NCBI GenBank assembly: GCA_026392575.1
Contig: JAPLBU010000028.1
Span: 1 to 7,120 of the forward strand
Direction of reading: 5' to 3'
Length of the DNA: 7,120 nt
Origin: Actinomycetota bacterium
GTDB lineage: Bacteria; Actinomycetota; Actinomycetes; S36-B12
The notes below the pieces were generated by a model. The model was not told where the DNA came from. It saw only the letters and a program-made list of their open reading frames with translations, and did no database searches. The number at the start of each line of letters is the position of its first letter. Within the stretch, counting starts at the first letter, position 1. The position numbers and the translations under genes were made by a program. This document shows positions 1 to 6,211 of the stretch, piece after piece.

Positions 1-142
1 AGGGCAATCCGCCCTCGACAAGAGCGCCCACGAGGTCGGGGGCTACGGCCGGATCCGTCACGATCACCACGGGGACAACCGCGGCCGCTCGGAGGCGGAT
101 CAGGAAGCTCTCGTCAGCTGCGCCCGCGACTCCCGTATTCAC
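1..142 (-). CDS. KDPG/KHG aldolase-like protein, N-terminal part only (runs off the left edge)
   Basis: Reading the minus strand from a GTG at 142 gives 47 codons with no stop before the window edge. The frame contains RLRAAAVVPVVIVTDPA followed by LVGALVEGGLP. This matches the start of the 2-keto-3-deoxy-6-phosphogluconate / 4-hydroxy-2-oxoglutarate aldolase family, where a first beta strand of the type PVVPVIVV is followed by an ALVAGG-type helix. Family members are cytoplasmic class I (Schiff-base) aldolases that split 2-keto-3-deoxy acids into pyruvate and an aldehyde. The catalytic Glu and Lys lie beyond the edge and cannot be checked. GTG 142 is preferred because a purine-rich AGAGGGGG stretch sits about 6 nt upstream. 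An in-frame ATG at 166 lacks a ribosome binding site. The gene is divergent from the GntR regulator, so the 137-bp gap is a shared control region. Substrate specificity cannot be told from the N-terminus. Confidence 0.72.
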   Translation of the reverse strand, partial: MNTGVAGAADESFLIRLRAAAVVPVVIVTDPAVAPDLVGALVEGGLP

Positions 143-185
143 GTGTGTCCCCCTCTTTTCCGGCATCCATAGCGGTCAGTCAAAG

Positions 186-202
186 ATAGTACGTATGCTG
201 AT
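186..202 (+). promoter_or_regulatory. Candidate regulator-binding site or promoter core upstream of the GntR gene (copy 1)
   Basis: ATAGTACGTATGCTGAT matches the sequence at 1048-1064 at 12 of 17 positions, sharing the core TAC-R-TATG-N-TGA. Both copies lie in intergenic DNA next to the GntR-family gene, one on each side. It contains the palindrome TACGTA and a possible -10 hexamer TATGCT (194-199), but no good -35 hexamer lies at the right distance. It could be an operator, a promoter element, or both. Assignment to the neighbouring regulator is inference. Confidence 0.35.
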
Positions 203-219
203 CTGCTACAACGTCGGCT

Positions 220-237
220 CGCCCGCGCTATCGGGCG
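220..237. repeat. Short perfect inverted repeat (6-bp arms) in the gntR leader
   Basis: CGCCCG, a 6-nt loop, then CGGGCG forms a perfect G/C stem in the divergent intergenic region. It has no T-tract, so it is not a convincing terminator. It may be a leader hairpin or chance in G/C-rich DNA. Confidence 0.3.
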
Positions 238-241
238 TTAC

Positions 242-259
242 TGTGACGTTCCGGTCACA
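242..259. promoter_or_regulatory. Perfect inverted repeat TGTGAC-N6-GTCACA just before the gntR ribosome binding site
   Basis: The arms TGTGAC and GTCACA are exact reverse complements separated by GTTCCG. The repeat ends 3 bp before the GAGGGGAGGG ribosome binding region (261-270) of the regulator. In this position a bound protein could block transcription or translation initiation of gntR, or an RNA hairpin could do so. The arms resemble a CRP/GlxR half-site, but TGTGA and TCACA are 8 bp apart instead of the usual 6. A standard CRP-type site is therefore not claimed. Confidence 0.4.
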
Positions 260-279
260 CGAGGGGAGGGATTCACGCG

Positions 280-1038
280 ATGGCGACGAAAGGACCGATG
301 TGGGTTCCGGTCATGCAGGAACTCCTCGACCGCATCGTGGGCGGGACCTACCCGGTCGGCAGCGTCCTGCCATCGGAGAGCCAGCTCGGGGCCGAGTTCG
401 ACGTGTCCCGCACGGTGCTCCGGGAGAGCGTCAAGGTGCTGACCGAGAAGGGTTTGGTCAGCACGTGGCGGGGGCGCGGCACCATCGTCGAGCCCGCATC
501 CCACTGGCGCACCTTTGACCCCGACCTCTTGGCCGCGCGTCTGCGCCATCCCGGGGGCGAGGACGTCATCCGTGAACTACTCATCCTTCGCAAGGGAATC
601 GAACCCGTTCTGGCCGGTATGACCGCACTGCAGGCCGACGACGAGGATCGCGCTCGCCTGCAGTCGCGTTTCGATGATCTCGAGCGCTGGAAGAACGATC
701 CAGCCTCCTACGTGATGGCCGACGGGGACTTCCACGCCGAGATCGCAGATATCTCGAAGGTCGCGATCGCACGTGACCTGTTCGACTTGATGGCCGAGCC
801 GTTCAATCTCGCCCGACGGGGGACGGCGCTCATTCCCGGCGGACTGCAGGCCGCGCACGCGCAGCACGACCGGGTGTTCACCTGCATCATGGCCCGCGAT
901 GCCGCCGGTGCCAGCGCTGCCATGTACGAGCACATGCAGTCGGCCCAGGACCGGCTTGACCAGCTGCACTGGTCGAACGACCGACTCTCGCTCCCTGCTG
1001 AGCCACCTCGGACGAAAAGTCGACGCGTGAAGGCTTGA
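280..1038 (+). CDS. GntR-family transcriptional regulator, FadR subfamily (FCD domain)
   Basis: This 252-residue protein has the usual length and two-domain layout of FadR-type regulators. Residues about 8-72 form the winged helix-turn-helix, with the signature LPSESQLGAEFDVSRTVLRE and a wing ending GRGTIV. Residues about 95-230 form the helical FCD ligand-binding domain. The usual FCD metal ligands are all visible: Asp148 and His152 in a DxxFH motif, His196 in QHDRVF, and His218 in YEHM. Such proteins usually repress catabolic genes until a carboxylated metabolite, often a sugar acid or 2-keto acid, binds next to the metal. The start ATG at 280 follows a GGGGAGGG ribosome binding site by about 9 nt. 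The gene leads the cluster with the esterase and dehydratase and is divergent from the KDPG-aldolase-like gene, so sugar-acid-responsive control of both sides is the natural inference. The effector is unknown. Confidence 0.93.
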   Translation: MATKGPMWVPVMQELLDRIVGGTYPVGSVLPSESQLGAEFDVSRTVLRESVKVLTEKGLVSTWRGRGTIVEPASHWRTFDPDLLAARLRHPGGEDVIRELLILRKGIEPVLAGMTALQADDEDRARLQSRFDDLERWKNDPASYVMADGDFHAEIADISKVAIARDLFDLMAEPFNLARRGTALIPGGLQAAHAQHDRVFTCIMARDAAGASAAMYEHMQSAQDRLDQLHWSNDRLSLPAEPPRTKSRRVKA

Positions 1039-1062
1039 CGCTTTAACATCATACATATGATG
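1035..1062 (+). promoter_or_regulatory. Candidate promoter/operator upstream of the esterase, with perfect 7-bp inverted repeat (copy 2 of shared motif)
   Basis: CATCATA-CA-TATGATG (1047-1062) is a perfect 7-bp inverted repeat in the 41-bp gap between the regulator and the esterase. Positions 1048-1064 match the sequence at 186-202 at 12 of 17 positions. TTGACG at 1035-1040 overlaps the regulator's stop codon, and TATGAT at 1056-1061 would be the -10 hexamer. The 15-bp spacer is short, and the implied transcription start falls at the ribosome binding site. The operator reading is therefore stronger than the promoter reading. Control by the neighbouring GntR protein is inferred. Confidence 0.42.
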
Positions 1063-1066
1063 ACGC

Positions 1067-1072
1067 AGGAGG
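1067..1072 (+). promoter_or_regulatory. Ribosome binding site of the esterase gene
   Basis: AGGAGG lies 7 nt before the ATG at 1080. It fixes that start and implies strong translation of the esterase independent of the upstream gene. Confidence 0.75.
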
Positions 1073-1079
1073 AGAACTG

Positions 1080-2045
1080 ATGGCTTGGACCGATCTGCCA
1101 CCCAAGGAGCTGCGGCAGTTCCGCAGCGAGGTCACCCCGGCGCCCGATGTGCGCGAATTCTGGTCGGCCCGCCTCTCGGAGGCCAGCAGCCTCGCGACCG
1201 AGACCAGGATCGCTGACGTCGACTCGCCGCTCACTCGGATTCGCGTCCAGGAGATCGAGTTCAGCGGGGCGGAGGGGCACCGCATCAAGGGCTGGGTCCT
1301 CACCCCGATCGGCGTGGATGGCCCGCTGCCCTGCCTGGTCCAGTACATCGGATACGGCGGAGGACGCAGCCTCCACCACGAGTGGACCCTGTGGCCTTCC
1401 GCAGGGTGGGCCACTCTCGTCATGGATACGCGCGGGCAGGGCTGGGCTGACACACCCGATCCCGGGTATGCCGCAAACCCGCAGGAGCTCGGATTCGTCA
1501 CGCGCGGAATCCTTGACCCGCTGACGAGCTACTACACGCGCGTGTTCACCGACGCCGCTCGAGCGGTCGATGTGGCCCGTGCCCTGCCGTTCATCGATTC
1601 GGCACGGGTGGCGGTGGGTGGTGGCAGCCAAGGCGGCGCGATCACCATCGCCGCCTCGGCACTTGTCCCAGACGTGATCGGCTCCCTCGTCGGAGTCCCG
1701 TTCTGGTGCGACGTCGAGCGCGCGTGCACGCTGGTCGACACCATCCCTTACAAGGAACTGGCCAACTACCTGAAGGCTCGCCCCTACGACCTTGACGCCG
1801 TCCGACACACCCTGTCCTATCTGGACGGCACGGTGCTCGCGGGTATGGCCACCTCCCCCGCGCTCTTCGAGATCGGCCTGATGGACGACATCTGTCCTCC
1901 GTCCACCTGTTACGCCGCTTTCAATGCATGGGCAGGCCCCAAGGAGGTACGGGAGTACCCCTGGAGTGGCCACGGTGGTGGCGACTCACACCACACTCTG
2001 CTGCAGCTTGAGTGGCTGAAGGCCCGCGAGCCGAGCATCCTTTGA
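1080..2045 (+). CDS. AXE1-family acetyl-ester hydrolase (acetylxylan esterase / cephalosporin-C deacetylase type)
   Basis: This 321-residue alpha/beta hydrolase is close to the usual length of CE7-family acetylxylan esterases. Landmarks in order are the oxyanion-loop motif YIGYGGG (89-95), MDTRGQGWADTPDP (115-128), the nucleophile elbow GGGSQGG with Ser183, GLMDDICPPST with the acid Asp269, and SGHGGG with His298. Family members remove acetyl groups from short xylo-oligosaccharides and other small acetylated substrates. No signal peptide or membrane segment is seen, so it should act in the cytoplasm on imported sugars. The ATG at 1080 has an AGGAGG site (1067-1072) 7 nt upstream. Its stop codon overlaps a TTG that could begin the ancestral dehydratase frame, which suggests translational coupling. 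Placement between a GntR regulator and a sugar-acid dehydratase fits a first step in using an acetylated sugar. The exact substrate is unknown. Confidence 0.9.
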   Translation: MAWTDLPPKELRQFRSEVTPAPDVREFWSARLSEASSLATETRIADVDSPLTRIRVQEIEFSGAEGHRIKGWVLTPIGVDGPLPCLVQYIGYGGGRSLHHEWTLWPSAGWATLVMDTRGQGWADTPDPGYAANPQELGFVTRGILDPLTSYYTRVFTDAARAVDVARALPFIDSARVAVGGGSQGGAITIAASALVPDVIGSLVGVPFWCDVERACTLVDTIPYKELANYLKARPYDLDAVRHTLSYLDGTVLAGMATSPALFEIGLMDDICPPSTCYAAFNAWAGPKEVREYPWSGHGGGDSHHTLLQLEWLKAREPSIL

Positions 2046-2152
2046 GCGTGCGCGAACTACGAAGCGCGCAGTGGTATGGCGGAGCTGACCGCAATGCCTA
2101 TATCCACCGAGCCTGGATGCGCCGCGGAATGCCGGCCGATGCCTTCTCCGGT
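2042..2152 (+). pseudogene. Detached N-terminal fragment of the IlvD/Edd dehydratase, out of frame with the rest of the gene
   Basis: In the frame beginning at TTG 2042 or GTG 2048, the translation contains LRSAQWYGGADRNAYIHR, then AWMRRGMPADAFSG. This is the conserved N-terminus of sugar-acid dehydratases of the IlvD/Edd family, which typically read LRSxxWFGG, then IHRSWM, then FDG. After Gly codon 2150-2152 the family resemblance stops in this frame. It resumes one nucleotide later in another frame at NGVYEAGG (from 2154). The family's intervening segment, with the motifs GICNTWSELTPCN and HFRxLAExVKR, is absent. The native start was probably TTG 2042, overlapping the esterase stop as TTGA, or GTG 2048. 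Neither has a good ribosome binding site, so coupling to esterase translation is likely. The deletion estimate of about 83 bp comes from my memory of family sequences. Confidence 0.8.
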
Positions 2153-3659
2153 CAATGGCGTCTACGAAGCGGGCGGAATACCCCTCCACCTGCCGGTGGT
2201 ATCGCTTGGCGAGACTCAGGTACGGCCAACCGCGATGCTCTGGCGCAATATGGCCGCCATGGCTATCGAGGAGTTGCTCCGTGCCAATCCCATCGATGGT
2301 GTCGTACTGCTGGGCGGATGCGACAAGACCATTCCGGCCCTGCTCATGGCGGCGGCCTCGGTCGACCTGCCCGCAGTCGTCATGCCCGGCGGGCCGATGA
2401 TCACGGGGACATTTCGAGGCACGGCGCTCGGGTGCGGCACAGATGTGTGGAAGCTTTCCGAAGAGGTGCGCGCAGGCACGATGAGCCAGGCAGACTTCCT
2501 TCGGTCGGAGTCGGCGATGATTCGCAGTCGCGGCCACTGCAACACGATGGGAACAGCCTCCACAATGGGGTTGCTCGCTGAGGCGCTCGGCACCGTTGTC
2601 CCAGGCGTCGCGGGCACGCCTGCGCCCGACAGTCGACTGCTCGAGTCTTCACATGCCACCGGCCGGCTCGCGGTCGAGCTCGTCCATGAACAGCGGACCC
2701 CATCCGCTTTTCTCACCAAGGCCTCGTTCCACAACGCGATCGTGGCCCTGGCCGCGATCGGCGGATCGTCCAATGCCGTGGTGCATCTGCTCGCCATCGC
2801 TGGCCGCCTCGGCATCGACCTCACGCTCGACGACATCGACCGCATCGGCACCGGAGTGCCAGCGGGCCGCTTCCTGATGGATGACCTGTTCCGCGCAGGC
2901 GGCCTCCTCGCGGTGCTGCGTGAAGTGCGCGACCTGCTCGATCCCACAGCTCTCACCGTCACCGGACGGCCACTCGTGTCCTACCTCGACGAAGCCTCCA
3001 TCTGGGACTCCGAGGTCATCCGGCCGCGCTCCGCACCGCTTATCGAGGATGCCGGCATGGCAGTGGTCCGCGGCAACCTCGCCCCCGGCGGTGCCATCGT
3101 AAAGCCGGCCGCGGCGTCGCCACATCTGCTCGTGCACCGGGGTCGCGCCGTGGTATTTGACTCGATCGAGGACTTCTACGATCGGTTCGACGATCCCGAC
3201 CTCGATGTGGATGCCGACTCCGTGCTCGTCTTGCGTGGATGCGGTCCTCGTGGCTATCCGGGAATGCCCGAAGTGGCCAACATGCCACTGCCTACGAAGC
3301 TCCTCGATCAAGGAGTCCGCGACGTCGTCCGGGTGTGTGACGGCCGCATGAGTGGCACGGCCTATGGGACCGTGGTTCTGCATGTCGCCCCTGAGGCTGC
3401 TGCCGGTGGCCCGCTGTCCCTCGTCATGGATGGGGACTGGATCGAGCTCGGCGTGCCAGGACGCCGGCTAGTGCTGGATGTCCCAGACGACGAACTGTCA
3501 CGCCGGAAACCAAGCGCCCGCATGACTGCCTCGTTCGCCGCACCGGCGCGCGGATGGGAGAAGCTCTACGTCGACCACGTCATGCAGGCGGACACCGGAG
3601 CCGATCTCGACTTCCTACTCGGATCAAGTGGATCCGCTGTCAGTCGCGAGTCGCACTGA
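2076..3659 (+). CDS. IlvD/Edd-family sugar-acid dehydratase, N-terminally damaged (probable pseudogene)
   Basis: The open frame from ATG 2076 encodes 527 residues, but only residues from about 28 on (NGVYEAGG) look like the family. The first 27 are an out-of-frame reading of the real N-terminus. Family enzymes are cytoplasmic, use an Fe-S cluster and Mg2+, and dehydrate aldonic acids such as arabinonate, xylonate or gluconate to 2-keto-3-deoxy acids. Visible landmarks are Glu46 in SLGE, GCDKT with cluster Cys82 and Lys84 (the carbamylated Mg-binding lysine in the family), GHCNTMGTAS with Cys155, Glu399 in GMPEV, and MSGTAYG with catalytic Ser426. The third cluster cysteine, in the TPCN motif, is missing with the deleted segment. 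ATG 2076 has no ribosome binding site. The C-terminal half shows no other lesion, and residues such as GTDVW and PEAAAGGP are kept, so the damage is recent or is an assembly error. Similarity favours a sugar-acid dehydratase over the amino-acid enzyme IlvD. The substrate is not resolved. Confidence 0.88.
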   Translation: MAELTAMPISTEPGCAAECRPMPSPVNGVYEAGGIPLHLPVVSLGETQVRPTAMLWRNMAAMAIEELLRANPIDGVVLLGGCDKTIPALLMAAASVDLPAVVMPGGPMITGTFRGTALGCGTDVWKLSEEVRAGTMSQADFLRSESAMIRSRGHCNTMGTASTMGLLAEALGTVVPGVAGTPAPDSRLLESSHATGRLAVELVHEQRTPSAFLTKASFHNAIVALAAIGGSSNAVVHLLAIAGRLGIDLTLDDIDRIGTGVPAGRFLMDDLFRAGGLLAVLREVRDLLDPTALTVTGRPLVSYLDEASIWDSEVIRPRSAPLIEDAGMAVVRGNLAPGGAIVKPAAASPHLLVHRGRAVVFDSIEDFYDRFDDPDLDVDADSVLVLRGCGPRGYPGMPEVANMPLPTKLLDQGVRDVVRVCDGRMSGTAYGTVVLHVAPEAAAGGPLSLVMDGDWIELGVPGRRLVLDVPDDELSRRKPSARMTASFAAPARGWEKLYVDHVMQADTGADLDFLLGSSGSAVSRESH

Positions 3660-3660
3660 C

Positions 3661-3676
3661 GCGAGTATGCGCTCGC
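3661..3676. terminator. Weak hairpin between the convergent genes, possible bidirectional terminator
   Basis: GCGAG, a 6-nt loop TATGCG and CTCGC form a 5-bp stem inside the 23-bp gap between the two convergent stop codons. There is no T-tract on either strand. The position is right for a terminator but the structure is weak. Confidence 0.2.
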
Positions 3677-3682
3677 TTCGGG

Positions 3683-5389
3683 TCAGCGCTTGGTGAACTT
3701 GTCAGCTGCCTTTCCGATTACCGGCTGCTGAGCCAACGTCACGCCCATCTTGCGAATGCTGGGTCGGGACATGAGGCGGTGCAGCAGCGGTGCCTTGCCC
3801 ACGGCGGAACTCACCGAGACACGCGAGCGCTCCCAGCCGCCGTTCACCTCATCGCGCAGCAGTGCATGCGCCGCATTGTGTCCCGGCGCCCCTATGACAC
3901 CGCCACCCGGATGCGTACCCGCACCGCACATGTACAGACCCGCTACCGGGGTTCGATAGGAACCCCACCCCGGCAGCGGGCGACTGTCGAACATCTGGCC
4001 CAACGTCATCGCGCCGTGGAAGATGTTCCCTCCGGGCAGCCCGTACTCGCGCTCAAGATCGAGCGGCGTGATCGTGTGCGTCCCGATGATGGAGTCGCGC
4101 ATGCCTGGTGAGTAGGTCTCCAGGACGTCGAGGACCTTGGCGGTGAACCGGTCCTTCTCGTCGTCCCAGGTGCGCCCGTTGAGCTCGAAAGGGAGCTGCT
4201 GGATTCCGGTTGACAGGACGTGCTTGCCGGGCGGTGCCATCGTGTCGTCGTGCACCGACTGAATGATGAATTCGATCGGGAAATCGTCCGGGTACTCGCC
4301 GTATCGCTGAGCGTCCCCGACCCGCTGGAACGACTCCACTTCCGAACCGAGGATGGTCAGTCCCCGGTGCTGCGGCCCTTCTCCAGGCGGAAGCCCAACA
4401 AAGTCCGGCAGCCGGTCGAGCGCGATCAGCACCCGTGCCATCGACCCGCGCTGGTCGAAGCGCTGGGCGGCGGAGCGGTACTCGGTTGGCAGGTCGGCGC
4501 CATCGACCATTCCCAAGAGGGTCTGCTGCGGATCGGCACCCGAGAGCACGAACGGCGCATCGAAGACCCGGCCATCGGAGAGGGTGACGCCACAGACACG
4601 GTCCTTGACGACGTTGATCCGAGCGACACCGGAGTCGGTCTGGATCTCCACGCCGCGGGCGACCGCTCGTTTCGCCAGCGATTCGGCGATCGACCCCATG
4701 CCGCCGCGCGGGAAGGCGAACTGCCCCATCCGCCCGTCGAACTCACCGATCGCGTGGTGGCCGTACACGTATGACCAGCCGGGCGTCCGCGGCCCGCCCC
4801 ACACGCTCACCATCGCGGTGAACATCATCAGGCCCTTGAGGATGTCGCTCTCGAAGTAGCGGTCGACCAAGTCCAGGCCGCTCAGGGTGAAGAACTCGGT
4901 GAACAGTTCCTCCTCTCCTGAATCGATGAACGTCGCAACGACCTGGTCCAACGACGGTGGTTCGTCGACCAGCAGCCACTGGTCAAGGATGGACGCAAGT
5001 CGCTCCAGCCGCAGGCCGAAGGTCGTGAGTCGCTCGCCCTCCCCCGGCGCAACCGCCCCGAGCCCTCGCAAGGTCTTGCCGAGCTCGATGTACAGGAACA
5101 GGCTCAGGCCGTCGCGAAGGACAGTCCCTGCCCCGACATCCGTCTGGTAAAGATGCAGGCCGCTCTTCTGGAGTTCCAGGTCCTTGAGGATCTTCTTGTG
5201 CAGGAGACCAGACACGTACGCGCAGGACGACGCACGGAATCCCGGCAGGAACTCCTCGGTGACGGTGGCGCCACCGATGCGGCTCCGGCGTTCGAGGACG
5301 AGGACCCGCTTGCCCGCGTCGACCAGATAGTTCGCCGCGATCAGGCCGTTGTGGCCCGAACCGATGACGATCGCGTCGTACTGGCTCAT
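3683..5389 (-). CDS. Phytoene-dehydrogenase-like FAD-dependent oxidoreductase (PYROXD2 / CrtI-related)
   Basis: The 568-residue protein begins MSQYDAIVIGSGHNGL, a Rossmann dinucleotide-binding motif (GSGHNG, 10-15). Glu33 ends the second strand (VLVLERR) to bind the FAD ribose, followed by IGGATVTEEF. The C-terminal FAD-binding signature GLYMCGAGTHPGGGVIGAPG lies at about 484-503. This matches the COG1233-type flavoproteins that include carotenoid desaturases and PYROXD2. No carotenoid synthesis gene is nearby, so a carotenoid role is not supported. The start at 5389 is chosen because the flavin motif begins right there and GAGGT (5397-5401) lies 7 nt upstream. A longer frame to 5449 would only add unrelated residues overlapping the SDR gene. 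The gap to the upstream SDR is 10 bp and the ribosome binding site overlaps that gene's stop, so the two are co-transcribed and probably coupled. The substrate is unknown. Confidence 0.88.
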   Translation of the reverse strand: MSQYDAIVIGSGHNGLIAANYLVDAGKRVLVLERRSRIGGATVTEEFLPGFRASSCAYVSGLLHKKILKDLELQKSGLHLYQTDVGAGTVLRDGLSLFLYIELGKTLRGLGAVAPGEGERLTTFGLRLERLASILDQWLLVDEPPSLDQVVATFIDSGEEELFTEFFTLSGLDLVDRYFESDILKGLMMFTAMVSVWGGPRTPGWSYVYGHHAIGEFDGRMGQFAFPRGGMGSIAESLAKRAVARGVEIQTDSGVARINVVKDRVCGVTLSDGRVFDAPFVLSGADPQQTLLGMVDGADLPTEYRSAAQRFDQRGSMARVLIALDRLPDFVGLPPGEGPQHRGLTILGSEVESFQRVGDAQRYGEYPDDFPIEFIIQSVHDDTMAPPGKHVLSTGIQQLPFELNGRTWDDEKDRFTAKVLDVLETYSPGMRDSIIGTHTITPLDLEREYGLPGGNIFHGAMTLGQMFDSRPLPGWGSYRTPVAGLYMCGAGTHPGGGVIGAPGHNAAHALLRDEVNGGWERSRVSVSSAVGKAPLLHRLMSRPSIRKMGVTLAQQPVIGKAADKFTKR

Positions 5390-5399
5390 GCCCGGGACC

Positions 5400-6167
5400 T
5401 CAGTAGCACTTGGAGAGGAGGCCGCCGTCGACCACCATCGCCGAGGCATTCACATAGGACGAGTCATCAGAGATCAAGAAGACGACCATCTGCGCCACCT
5501 CGCGCGGATGCCCGATCTTCTTGGCCGGGTAGGCCGCCCCCATGTCGATCCTGGCCTGCGCCGGGTCCCCGGTGGCCTCCCAGTACTTGATGATCATCGG
5601 GGTCTCCATGTCACCGGGGCAGACACAGTTGACCCTGATGCCGTCAAGCGCGTATGCCGCACCCGCCGCCCGCGTCAGACCGAGCACTCCGTGCTTCGTG
5701 GCCGTGTAGGCGGGAAGGAAGGGATCGCCGACGAGCGACAGTGCCGAGGCAGTGTTGACGATAGAGCCGCCTCCGGTCTCCTTCATCGCGAGAACGCCAT
5801 GCTTCATCCCCCAGAACACGGCCTTCAAGTTGACGTTGTTGATGTGGTCCCAGCCCTCATTGGTGGTCTCATGCAGGGGGACCTCGAGCTGCGTGCCGGC
5901 GTTGTTGTGCATGAAGTTGAAGCCGCCCCATCGGGAACGCACATCGGCGATCGCATCGATGATGTCCTGCTCAACGGTCACATCGACCCTGCGGAAGACC
6001 GCGTCACCACCTGCGGCGCGAATCTCCTCGGCCGCCTTCTCTCCGCCCTCGACATCGATGTCCACGAGGAGCACTTTGGCGCCTTCGGCCGCCAGTAGCT
6101 TGGCCGTCTCGTAGCCCAGCCCAGAGGCGGCTCCGGTTACGAGGCCCATCTTTCCCTCAACGCGCAT
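5400..6167 (-). CDS. Short-chain dehydrogenase/reductase, classical SDR, probably NAD-dependent
   Basis: This 255-residue protein has the full classical SDR layout. It shows TGAASGLG (11-18) for nucleotide binding, Asp36 at the end of strand 2 (VLLVDID) favouring NAD(H), and VDV (61-63) contacting adenine. It also shows NNAG (88-91), Asn113, Ser141, and Tyr154-x3-Lys158 in AYTATKHG, followed by CPGDMETPM. It should oxidise a secondary alcohol or reduce a ketone in the cytoplasm. General resemblance is to glucose-1-dehydrogenase and cyclic-alcohol dehydrogenase types, but the substrate cannot be assigned. The start at 6167 places the nucleotide motif at the usual distance and has AAAGGA (6175-6180) 7 nt upstream. 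Extending to 6317 would add 50 Arg-rich residues that overlap the next gene. It sits second in a three-gene minus-strand operon. Confidence 0.9.
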   Translation of the reverse strand: MRVEGKMGLVTGAASGLGYETAKLLAAEGAKVLLVDIDVEGGEKAAEEIRAAGGDAVFRRVDVTVEQDIIDAIADVRSRWGGFNFMHNNAGTQLEVPLHETTNEGWDHINNVNLKAVFWGMKHGVLAMKETGGGSIVNTASALSLVGDPFLPAYTATKHGVLGLTRAAGAAYALDGIRVNCVCPGDMETPMIIKYWEATGDPAQARIDMGAAYPAKKIGHPREVAQMVVFLISDDSSYVNASAMVVDGGLLSKCY

Positions 6168-6211
6168 CGGTGCGTCCTTTCGTTCGTCTCGTGTGGATGA
6201 AGTCGTACTGT

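Noticed and set aside
143..166. ATG 166 as start of the KDPG-aldolase-like gene
   Set aside because: It is in frame, but no ribosome binding site precedes it. GTG 142 has AGAGGGGG just upstream.
242..259. Canonical CRP/GlxR binding site
   Set aside because: The half-sites match, but the gap between TGTGA and TCACA is 8 bp instead of 6, so it is kept only as an unassigned inverted repeat.
708..1973. Long antisense open frame (421 codons) opposite the regulator and esterase genes
   Set aside because: It crosses two genes with clear families and intact motifs. Its product is a low-complexity Arg/Gly/Ala-rich reading with no recognisable domain. Long antisense frames are expected in G/C-rich coding DNA.
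3683..5389. Carotenoid desaturase (crtI) assignment
   Set aside because: Only general superfamily features are shared, and no other carotenoid biosynthesis gene is present. PYROXD2-like flavoproteins fit equally well or better.
5390..5449. Extended N-terminus for the flavoprotein starting at 5449
   Set aside because: The added 20 residues are not family-like and overlap the SDR gene. ATG 5389 directly precedes the Rossmann motif and has a GAGGT ribosome binding site.
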